Assembly: GCA_963753585.1 (NCBI GenBank)
Contig: CAVWCU010000001.1
Location: forward strand, 1,116,001 to 1,180,000
Length of the DNA: 64,000 bases
DNA from: VRUE01 sp963753585
Lineage (GTDB): Bacteria > Actinomycetota > Thermoleophilia > Solirubrobacterales > 70-9
Direction: 5' to 3'
Numbering within the stretch: the first letter of the stretch is position 1; every line of letters begins with the position of its first letter. This document shows positions 15,476 to 22,494 of the stretch, in pieces. The notes beneath the pieces are model-generated. The model saw nothing but the letters and a program-made list of their open reading frames with translations, did not search any database and was not told the DNA's origin. The position numbers and the translations under genes were made by a program.

Positions 15476-16389
15476 GCGTCGCGGTGCTTCAGGTGGACAA
15501 CTACGTCGTCGCGCCCTTCCAGCTCGCGGCGGATCCGATCGGCGACCGTGATCGAACGGTGGCGGCCGCCGGTGCAGCCGATCGCGATCGTCAGGTGGCT
15601 CTTGCCCTCGGTGACGTAGGCGGGGACCAGGAACTCCAGCAGCGGCAGCAGGCGGCCGTAGAACTCCCCCGCCTGCGTGCCCGCCTCGACGTAGTCGCGC
15701 ACCCTGCGGTCGAGGCCGGTCAGCGGGCGCAGGTCGTCGACGTAGTGCGGGTTGGGCAGGAAACGGACGTCGAGGGTGAGGTCGGCGTCGTGGGGCGGCC
15801 CGTTCTTGAAGCCGAAGGTGAGCAGGGTCAGCGCCATCTTGCTGCTCTCGTGGCGGCCGAGCATCTCCTCGGCGATGCGGCGGCGCAGGGTCCCGCCGCT
15901 GAGGTTGCTGGTGTCCATCACCAAGTCGGCGCGCTCGCGCAGCGGCGCCAGCATCTCGCGCTCGGCCCGGATGCCGTCGACGATGTGGCCTTCGGGCGCC
16001 AGCGGATGCCGGCGGCGCGTCTCCTTGTAGCGATCGACCAGCGTCTCCTCATCCGCCTCGAGGAAGAGCACGGTCGGCCTCAGTCCGTCGGCCTGGAGGT
16101 CGTCCAACACCTGCAGCAGGTCGTCGAAGTAGTCGCCGCCGCGCACGTCGGAGACGACGGCGGCTCGCTCCACTCCGCTGCCGTCGTGGCGAAAGAGCTC
16201 CCCGAGGCTGCCGATCATCCGCGGCGGCAGGTTGTCGACGCAGAAGTAGCCGCCGTCCTCGAAGGCGGCGATCGCCTCCGACTTGCCCGCCCCGGAATGG
16301 CCGGTGATGACGACGAGGTTGACCTCACGTCCTCCGGCCTCCTGGCTGCCTCCGACCGCTTCCTTTGCCTTGGAAGGACTCCTTGCCAT
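15472..16389 (-). CDS. rapZ: RapZ/YvcJ-like nucleotide-binding protein
   Basis: 305 residues. The N-terminal P-loop is VITGHSGAGKSEAIAAFED, followed by YFCVDNLPP. The C-terminal half has the conserved LTFGFKNGPPHDADL, DVRFLPNPHYV, IAIGCTGGRHRS and the HLKHRD end. In E. coli RapZ is an RNA-binding adaptor controlling GlmS mRNA decay; its actinobacterial role is less defined. The ATG at 16389 overlaps the uvrC stop (ATGA). In many actinobacteria the next genes are yvcK and whiA; here they are absent and an inverted-repeat element follows. Confidence 0.9.
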   Translation of the reverse strand: MARSPSKAKEAVGGSQEAGGREVNLVVITGHSGAGKSEAIAAFEDGGYFCVDNLPPRMIGSLGELFRHDGSGVERAAVVSDVRGGDYFDDLLQVLDDLQADGLRPTVLFLEADEETLVDRYKETRRRHPLAPEGHIVDGIRAEREMLAPLRERADLVMDTSNLSGGTLRRRIAEEMLGRHESSKMALTLLTFGFKNGPPHDADLTLDVRFLPNPHYVDDLRPLTGLDRRVRDYVEAGTQAGEFYGRLLPLLEFLVPAYVTEGKSHLTIAIGCTGGRHRSITVADRIRRELEGRDDVVVHLKHRDA

Positions 16390-18288
16390 CAACCCGTCCT
16401 GTTCAGTTGCTCATGGATCTCACGGGCTACCTTGCCAGGCACGCCGGGCACCATTTCGAGCTCCTCGCGGGTGGCTGCGACGAACCGCTCTGGAGAGCCG
16501 AAATGCTGAAGCAGCGCCCGCTTGCGCACCGGGCCCACCCCCTTCAGCTCATCGAGCACCGAGCCGGTCATCGCCCGGTCGCGGCGGCCGCGATGGTGGT
16601 CGATCGCGAAGCGGTGGGCCTCGTCGCGGACCCGCTGCAGCAGCTTCGAGGCCTCCGAGGAGGCCGGCAGGTCGATCGGCGCCGCGCGGCCGGGCACGTA
16701 GACCTCCTCGAGGCGCTTGGCGAGCCCGATCACGGTGACGCCGCGCTCGACGAACGGACGCAGCACCCGCATCCCGGCCGAGAGCTGGCCCTTGCCACCG
16801 TCGATCACGACCAGCGAGGGCAGCGAGCCGAAGCTGTCGTCGCGCCTGGCGTCGTGCGGCGAGATGTCCACCTGCTCGAGATAGCGGTTCATCCGCCTGC
16901 GCGAGCACCTCTTCCATCGAGGCGAAGTCGTCGGGGCCGGAGCGGTCACCGTCGCCCTCGCCCTCGCCCCGCACCCGGAACCGCCTGTAGTCGGCCTTCT
17001 TCGTCGCACCTCCCTCGAACACCACCATCGAGGCAACGGTGTGCTCGCCGCCGAGGTTGGAGATGTCGAAGCCCTCGATCCGCACCGGCAGCTCCTGCAT
17101 GCCGAGCGCCTCGCGCAGGTTGGCCAGCGACTCGACCCGCCGCTGGCGGCGGTGCTCGCGGCGCAGCCGGTCCTGGTCGAGGGCGAGGCGGGCGTTGCGC
17201 TCGGCCAGCTCGCGCAGGCGCCGCTTGTCGCCGCGCTCGGCGACCCGCACCTCGACCGCGCCGCCGCGCCGCTCGCTCAGCGCCGCCTCCAGCAGCTCGA
17301 CCCGGTCGCGCAGGTAAGGACCGACGACGATCGTCCGCGGCACCGCCGGCGAGGCCGAGTAGTACTGGCCGATGAACTCCTCCGTCACCTCGGCCAGCTC
17401 GCGCTCGGCCTGGTTGTCGAGGTAGAAGCTCTGGCGCTCGGCGAGGATCCCGTCGCGCACCTGGAAGACCTGGGCGTTGGCGTCGGCCCCTTCGGCCGCG
17501 ACCCCGATCAGGTCCGCCGTCCCGACCGAGCCGCCGGCGACGCGCTGGCGCTCGAACAGCGACTGGATCGCCTTCAGCCGGTCGCGGTGCAGGGCGGCGC
17601 GCTCGAACTCGCGCTCGACCGCCGCCGCGTCCATCTTCGCCTGCTCGTCCGCCTCGACCTGGCGGTAGCGCCCGGAGAGGAAGTCGACGATGGCGTCGAC
17701 GTTGCGGCGGTACTCGCCCTGGCTGACGTAGCCCACGCAGGGCGCCCCGCAGCGCTTGATGTAGTAGTCGAGGCAGGGGCTGCCGGAGCGACGGCCGGGC
17801 TCGGCTCCCTCGCAGGTGCGGAACTGGAACAGCTTGCCGAGCAGGTCGAGGGTCTCGCGCACGCGCTTGGCGCTGGAGAAGGGCCCGAAATAGGCGCGGC
17901 CCGGCCGGTGCTTCTCCCGGGTGAAGTAGACGCGCGGGTAGTCCTCGTCGAGGCTGACGCAGACGTAGGGATAGGACTTGTCGTCGCGCAGGCGGATGTT
18001 GAAGCGGGGGCGGTGGCGCTTGATGAAGCTCTGCTCGGCGAGCAGCGCCTCGGCCTCGGTCGATGTGACGAGGCACTCGATCCGGTCCACGCGCGAGGTG
18101 AGCCGGGTCTCCCCGCCTGAGAAGTGGGATGCGACCCGCTTGCGGATCGAGCGGGCCTTGCCGACGTAGAGGATCTCGCCCCCGCCATCGTGGAAGAGGT
18201 AGACGCCGGGCGAGTCGGGCAGCTCGCGGCGCTGCTGGGCGACCCGTTCGTCCCGCCTCGTTTCGGTTCTGTCGTCGGCTTCCTTCAC
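16389..18288 (-). CDS. uvrC: UvrC excinuclease subunit, one frameshift
   Basis: Nucleotide-excision repair nuclease. The N-terminal GIY-YIG domain shows SPGVYLFHDGGGEILYVGKARSIRKRV. Then come a cysteine-containing region (PCLDYYIKRCGAPCVGY), the UVR domain, the RNase-H-like nuclease starting at IEGFDISNLGGEHTVASM, and C-terminal HhH motifs (LKGVGPVRKRALLQHF). The frame breaks at about 16897-16902: the sequence gives VLAQADEP, but dropping one base gives VLARRMNRYLEQVD and then the normal end. A one-base sequence error is the likeliest cause. The GTG at 18288 is preceded by TACCCT 7 nt upstream. It is coupled to rapZ. Confidence 0.88.
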
Positions 18289-18295
18289 AGGCCAA

Positions 18296-18301
18296 AGGGT
18301 A
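18296..18301 (-). promoter_or_regulatory. -10 hexamer TACCCT for uvrC-rapZ
   Basis: Ends 7 nt before the GTG at 18288 and favours it over an upstream ATG-led extension with no homology. Confidence 0.45.
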
Positions 18302-18362
18302 GGCTCCTGGCCAGCCGGCCAAAGCCACGAGACAAAAACTTCACGCCCAGAGGGAGAGCGAG

Positions 18363-19187
18363 ATGACCACGGAGACGCTGAGCACACCCGAGTTGAACAC
18401 GATGAAGCTCGAGATCGACGGGGAGATCGGCACCCTCACCCTCGACCGCCCGGACGCCTTCAACGCGATGAGCCCGGAAATGATCGGCGAGATGACGGTC
18501 GTCTTCCCCTGGCTCGCCGACCAGGCGCCGCTGCGGGCGCTGATCGTGACCGGCTCCGGCAAAGCCTTCTGCTCGGGCGGCGACGTCAACTGGTTCAAAG
18601 AGGGCGTCTCCTCAGAGGAGATCGACCTGCCCGCGCAGGTGCGTCGCGGCGCCGACGCGCTGCACACCGCGATCGTCGACTTCCGCCGCATCCCCTACCC
18701 GGTGATCTGTGCCGTCAACGGCCCGGCGGCCGGGGCGGGATTCTCGTTGGCGCTCGCCTGCGACATCCGGATCTCCTCGGAGAACGCCTTCTTCGCCTGC
18801 GCCTACGGCCGCATCGGCGCCTCCCCCGACGGCGGCATGACCTACTTCCTGCCGCGCGTCGTCGGGCCGAGCCGGGCGCTGGAGATCCTCCTCAACGACC
18901 CCAACATGACGGCCCAGGACGCGCTGGCCGAGAAGATCGTCTCCGAGGTCGTCGCCCCCGAGGACCTGATGGACCGGGCGCGGGCGAAGGCCGAGAAGCT
19001 GGCGGCGAAGGCCCCCCACTACGTGCGGATGGCAAAAATCCTCGCCGGCCAGAGCATCGAGAACAACCTCACCGAGCACCTGCAGCTGGAGCGCCACGGA
19101 ATCGCCGACAGCATGGCGACCGAGGACCTGCGCAACGGGGTCGAGGCCTTCTTCGGCGGCGGGACCCCGGAGTTCAAGGGCCGCTGA
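18363..19187 (+). CDS. Enoyl-CoA hydratase/isomerase family protein
   Basis: 274 residues with the crotonase fold. The first oxyanion-hole segment is GSGKAFCSGGDVNWF, and the second is CAVNGPAAGAGFSLALACDIRI. The downstream region YGRIGASPDGGMTYFLPRVVG carries an Asp-Gly-Gly at the position where hydratases have a catalytic glutamate, which points to an isomerase or another crotonase activity (for example a PaaG/ECI-like enzyme) rather than a classic hydratase. GAGGGAGAG precedes the ATG. It is divergent from uvrC. Exact substrate not assignable. Confidence 0.85.
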   Translation: MTTETLSTPELNTMKLEIDGEIGTLTLDRPDAFNAMSPEMIGEMTVVFPWLADQAPLRALIVTGSGKAFCSGGDVNWFKEGVSSEEIDLPAQVRRGADALHTAIVDFRRIPYPVICAVNGPAAGAGFSLALACDIRISSENAFFACAYGRIGASPDGGMTYFLPRVVGPSRALEILLNDPNMTAQDALAEKIVSEVVAPEDLMDRARAKAEKLAAKAPHYVRMAKILAGQSIENNLTEHLQLERHGIADSMATEDLRNGVEAFFGGGTPEFKGR

Positions 19188-19263
19188 GCCGCGGAAAGTA
19201 CGCCCCCGCGTCCAGCTACAGTCTCACTGAGCGTTCGTCCCCCGACGGAAAGGATCCCCGGTC

Positions 19264-19740
19264 ATGAAGAAGGTCGCGACACTTCTAGCACTCGCCCTCG
19301 CAGCGTTCGCCCTCGTCGCCTGCGGTAGTGACGACTCCGACACGACCGCAACCGGCGGCGGCGAAACCACCCAGGAAGCCGAAACCGGTGGGGGGCAGGA
19401 AAACGGCGGTGGTGGTTCCAACGAAGCCGGCGGTGGTGGCGGCGGTGGCGGCGGTGCGACCTTGAGCTTCGAGGCCGACCCCGAAGGCGCCCTCGCCTAC
19501 ACGACCACCGAAGCCACGACCAAAGCCGGCCAGGTGACGATCGACTTCGACAACCCGCAGTCGCTGACCCACGACGTCGCGATCGAAGACTCCAGCGGCA
19601 AAGAGGTCGGCGCCACCGAACTGATCGCCGACGCCTCCGACTCGACCACGGTCAACCTCAAACCCGGCAGCTACACCTTCTTCTGCTCGGTTCCCGGCCA
19701 CCGGGAAGCCGGCATGGAAGGCACGCTGACGGTCGAATAG
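19264..19740 (+). CDS. Cupredoxin-like lipoprotein (type-1 copper site)
   Basis: 158 residues. The signal peptide ends in the lipobox LVAC, so the protein is anchored outside the membrane. A Gly/Asn/Glu-rich flexible linker (about 25-65, with a run of nine glycines) leads to a plastocyanin-type domain. All four copper ligands are in place: His in SLTHDVAI, Cys in TFFCSVPGH, His in the same segment, and Met in REAGMEG. It probably carries electrons for a respiratory chain or oxidase. AAAGGAT lies upstream of the ATG, with TACAGT further up as a likely -10. A hairpin terminator follows. Confidence 0.88.
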   Translation: MKKVATLLALALAAFALVACGSDDSDTTATGGGETTQEAETGGGQENGGGGSNEAGGGGGGGGGATLSFEADPEGALAYTTTEATTKAGQVTIDFDNPQSLTHDVAIEDSSGKEVGATELIADASDSTTVNLKPGSYTFFCSVPGHREAGMEGTLTVE

Positions 19741-19753
19741 ACCGGGCACGACG

Positions 19754-19777
19754 GGCGCCCGCCCTCAGGCGGGCGCC
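19754..19777. terminator. Perfect GC hairpin between convergent genes
   Basis: GGCGCCCGCC, loop CTCA, GGCGGGCGCC; ten perfect pairs directly between the stops at 19740 and 19781. No T-run on either side. Confidence 0.7.
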
Positions 19778-19780
19778 AAG

Positions 19781-20554
19781 TCAGCGGCGGAAGCCACCCT
19801 CGGCGTCGATGACCTGACCGGTCATCCAGGCGCTGTCCGGCGAGACGAGCCAGCTGACGACGGGGGCGACGTCCTCTGGGCGTCCCCAGCGCCCCGCCGG
19901 GAATGCGGGGCGCAGGCGCTCGCGCAGCTCCGCCGAGGGCCAGCCCGTGTCGACCGGGCCCGGGTTGACCGCGTTCACCGTGATCCCGCGGCCGGCGAGT
20001 TCGTCGGCGAGCGTGCGGGTGGCCTGGTGCACGGCGCCCTTGCTGAGCACGTAGGGCAGCTCACCGGGCATCGGGCCGAGGTGCTGGCCCGAGACGATCA
20101 GCACGATCCGCCCGTCCGCCCGTCCCTCGTCATGACTCGCAGCAAACGCCTGGGCCAGGAGCACGGCGGCGCGAGCGTTCACCGCCCACGCCCTGTCGAG
20201 CTCCTCGACGGTCGTCGTCTCGAGCGACTGGTCCGAGCCGTGAGCATGGTTCACCACGAGCGCGTCGATTCCGCCAAACGCCTCTACCGCCTGCTCGATC
20301 ACTCGCCGCGGGGCGGCCGGGTCGCCCAGGTCGGCCTCGACGTGCTGGAGCCGATCCGAGATGCCCCCGAGCCCCTCGAGGAGGGAGTCCATCCCGCCCG
20401 GATCGGCGCCCCACGGCTGCGCGGCGTCGTGCGGAGCAAACGAGTGGAGGAGCACCTTCGCGCCGTCCCGCAACAGACGCTGCGCGATCGCAAAGCCGAT
20501 TCCCGCGCGGCGGCTGACCCCGGTCACCACCACGACCCGCTCCCCATGCGCCAT
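19781..20554 (-). CDS. Short-chain dehydrogenase/reductase
   Basis: 257 residues. The Rossmann start is VVVVTGVSRRAGIGFAIAQRLL (TGXXXGXG). NHAHGSDQS stands for the NNAG motif, and the catalytic serine and YXXXK are in VSGQHLGPMPGELPYVLSK. The end reads MTGQVIDAEGGFRR, common in FabG-like SDRs. NADP(H)- or NAD(H)-dependent oxidoreductase of unknown substrate. I use the ATG at 20554; a longer open frame extends through the divergent methyltransferase gene and is antisense noise. The divergent gene starts 33 bp away. Confidence 0.88.
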   Translation of the reverse strand: MAHGERVVVVTGVSRRAGIGFAIAQRLLRDGAKVLLHSFAPHDAAQPWGADPGGMDSLLEGLGGISDRLQHVEADLGDPAAPRRVIEQAVEAFGGIDALVVNHAHGSDQSLETTTVEELDRAWAVNARAAVLLAQAFAASHDEGRADGRIVLIVSGQHLGPMPGELPYVLSKGAVHQATRTLADELAGRGITVNAVNPGPVDTGWPSAELRERLRPAFPAGRWGRPEDVAPVVSWLVSPDSAWMTGQVIDAEGGFRR

Positions 20555-20575
20555 TTCGCCCACGGCCAACGAAAA

Positions 20576-20581
20576 TAGACT
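20576..20581 (+). promoter_or_regulatory. -10 hexamer TAGACT for the methyltransferase gene
   Basis: Ends 6 nt before the GTG at 20588, inside the 33-bp divergent gap. Confidence 0.5.
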
Positions 20582-20587
20582 GGTTTC

Positions 20588-21355
20588 GTGACCGAGGCTG
20601 CCTACGACCGGATCGGGGTCGGCTACGCCCAGGCTCGCCGCGCCGATCCGAGGATCGCAGCGAGGATCGTCGAGGCGCTTGGCGATGCGAACAGCGTCCT
20701 CAACGTCGGGGCCGGCACCGGCTCCTACGAGCCGGCTGACCGCGAGGTGACAGCTGTCGAGCCGTCCGCCGAGATGATCTCCCAACGGCCCACCGGCACC
20801 GTGCCGGTCGTGCAAGCGAGCGCCGAAGCCCTGCCCTTCGAGGACGACAGCTTCGATGCGGCGATGGCGATCGTCTCCGACCACCACTGGCGTGACCGAC
20901 CGGCGGGCCTGCTCGAGATGGCTCGCGTCGCGCGCCGTCGCGTTCTGCTCCTCAATGCCGATCCAAGCCTCGCTCCGGAGTTCTGGCTGACGCGGGACTA
21001 CCTCCCCGGCTTCGCCGACCTGATCCCCGAGCGGTATCGGCACAAAGGCCAGTGGCGCGCAGAGCTCGAAAGCCTCCTGGGAGAGATCGAAGTGCAGCCA
21101 GTTCCCGTCCCGTACGACTGCCTCGACGGCTTCTACCAGGCGTATTGGCACCGCCCGAGCGCCTACTGCGAGGAGCAGATAAGGCACGGTACCTCGGTCT
21201 TCCATCGCCTCCCCGAGGATGAAGTCGCCGACGCGATGGAGCGACTTCGGCAAGACCTGGACGATGGATCCTGGGCCGAGCGCAACGCCCAGCTGCTTGG
21301 CCTATCCGAGCTGGATGTCGGCCTGCGCTTGGTGATTGCCGAGCTGAGCGTATGA
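20588..21355 (+). CDS. Class I SAM-dependent methyltransferase
   Basis: 255 residues. The SAM-binding loop is VLNVGAGTGSYEP, followed by an acidic residue after the second strand (VTAVEPSAEMI), ASAEALPFEDDSFDAAM and DHHWRDRPAGLLEMARV, as in UbiE/COQ5-type (Methyltransf_11) enzymes. The C-terminal half (DYLPGFADLIPERYR...) is less conserved and probably binds the acceptor, which cannot be named. It starts at a GTG just after a TAGACT hexamer, suggesting a leaderless transcript. Confidence 0.85.
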   Translation: MTEAAYDRIGVGYAQARRADPRIAARIVEALGDANSVLNVGAGTGSYEPADREVTAVEPSAEMISQRPTGTVPVVQASAEALPFEDDSFDAAMAIVSDHHWRDRPAGLLEMARVARRRVLLLNADPSLAPEFWLTRDYLPGFADLIPERYRHKGQWRAELESLLGEIEVQPVPVPYDCLDGFYQAYWHRPSAYCEEQIRHGTSVFHRLPEDEVADAMERLRQDLDDGSWAERNAQLLGLSELDVGLRLVIAELSV

Positions 21356-21445
21356 GCGCCGTCAGTCGGTGGGCGCCTTTGTTGGCGTTGTATGGATTGT
21401 CCGAAGCGATTCCGCTATCTCGCGAAAACCATAAATAACGACCGG

Positions 21446-21466
21446 CGGCAGCACCAAAGGCTGCCG
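21446..21466. terminator. Hairpin between convergent genes
   Basis: CGGCAGC, loop ACCAAAG, GCTGCCG, followed by AAAT; lies between the stops at 21355 and 21474. Confidence 0.55.
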
Positions 21467-21473
21467 AAATGCC

Positions 21474-21977
21474 CTAAGCGGTTGGCTGGAGCGTTTCCTT
21501 GGTACGAACAACCTTCTCGTGGATCAAGGCCATCGCCACCGCTCCGGACTCGTCATACAGGTCCGTGACTATGGAGCCAAGCTCATAAGCCGGCTTGTAC
21601 GGATAAGCAGCCAAGAAATCCTTCATGCGCTGGTGCCGCTCAGCCGCGTTCGGACCGGCGCGCTGAATGATGAAGTCTCGCCAATCACCAGCGTGCTTTT
21701 TCGAGTTGCAGGAGTTACAGGCCGGAACGATATTCCCCCACGCATCGAGACCTAGATCCTTCTTGTTCATCGGGATCAAGTGATCGCCACAGACGCGGGC
21801 GGGCGTGAGCTCTACGTCGCAGAAGCAACAGCGGCCCTCGAAAAACTCCAGAACCTCACCCTTGAGATGCTTCTTGGCAAACGGCTCCAAACCGCGCTCG
21901 CGGTCATATTCCTTGCCCATTTCCTGGAGGAAAATTCGAACCGCGGTGTTCGCAATATCGGATCGAGACCTAGCCAC
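21474..21977 (-). CDS. HNH endonuclease, AT-richer than its neighbours
   Basis: 167 residues. The HNH/zinc core is RCCFCDVELTPARVCGDHLIP, then GLDAWGNIVPACNSCNSKKH: two CXXC zinc pairs, the first HNH histidine in GDHLIP, and the central Asn in NIVPACNSCN. Such single-domain HNH nucleases occur in restriction, mobile and phage-defence contexts. Codons use many more A/T third positions than surrounding genes, and the 118-bp spacer before it is also AT-richer, so recent transfer is likely. It stands alone: no methylase, integrase or tRNA is next to it. The start is a GTG at 21977. Confidence 0.85.
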   Translation of the reverse strand: MARSRSDIANTAVRIFLQEMGKEYDRERGLEPFAKKHLKGEVLEFFEGRCCFCDVELTPARVCGDHLIPMNKKDLGLDAWGNIVPACNSCNSKKHAGDWRDFIIQRAGPNAAERHQRMKDFLAAYPYKPAYELGSIVTDLYDESGAVAMALIHEKVVRTKETLQPTA

Positions 21978-22006
21978 TAGCGGACCATTGCTTCCAGCGC
22001 TGCCTG

Positions 22007-22480
22007 TCAGCCGGCGGGCGCCATCACCCGGGTGACGGAGTCACCCACGAAGCATGGCTTCTCGTTGCCCTCGACCTCGAGGGTGAAGCGGGTCACTGCC
22101 TCGTACCAGCCGCCGCCCTTGTCGTCGATCGAGACGATCTCGGCTTTGGCGCGAACCTTGGAGTCCACCGGTACGGGGGCGGGGAAGCGGATCTTGTTCC
22201 AGCCGTAGTTGACGCCGAGGGTGAAGCCGGTCGAGGAGATCAGTTGCTGGCGGAAGCCGTCGACCAGGGAGAGCGTCAGGTTGCCATGGGCGATCGTCGT
22301 GCCGAAGGGGCTCTCGGCCTTGGCGCGCTCGACGTCGACGTGGATCCACTGGTCGTCGCCGGAGAGGGCGGCGAAGGCGTCGATGTCCTCCTGGGTGACG
22401 GTGCGCCACTCGCTCGGGCCGATCTCCTGCCCGATCAGGGACTGCATCCCCTCAACTCCCTGCACCTCGACGCTTGCCAT
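22007..22480 (-). CDS. MaoC-like (R)-specific hydratase, single hotdog fold
   Basis: 157 residues. The hydratase-2 motif is GDDQWIHVDVERAKAESPFGTTIAHGNLTLSL, containing the catalytic Asp (DDQWIHVD) and His (AHG). The C-terminal part GVNYGWNKIRFPAPVPVDSKVRAKAEI fits the MaoC/NodN group acting on enoyl-CoA thioesters. The ATG at 22480 is set by a TAGACT hexamer 8 nt upstream, which lies over the end of the preceding calcium-binding gene on the same strand. Confidence 0.88.
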   Translation of the reverse strand: MASVEVQGVEGMQSLIGQEIGPSEWRTVTQEDIDAFAALSGDDQWIHVDVERAKAESPFGTTIAHGNLTLSLVDGFRQQLISSTGFTLGVNYGWNKIRFPAPVPVDSKVRAKAEIVSIDDKGGGWYEAVTRFTLEVEGNEKPCFVGDSVTRVMAPAG

Positions 22481-22488
22481 CGGCGGGC

Positions 22489-22494
22489 AGTCTA
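22489..22494 (-). promoter_or_regulatory. -10 hexamer TAGACT for the MaoC-like gene
   Basis: Ends 8 nt before the ATG at 22480 and includes the TAG stop of the upstream gene. Confidence 0.5.

Noticed and set aside
19781..21253. Single 490-residue protein on the minus strand
   Set aside because: The first ~230 residues are antisense to the methyltransferase gene; the SDR begins at 20554.
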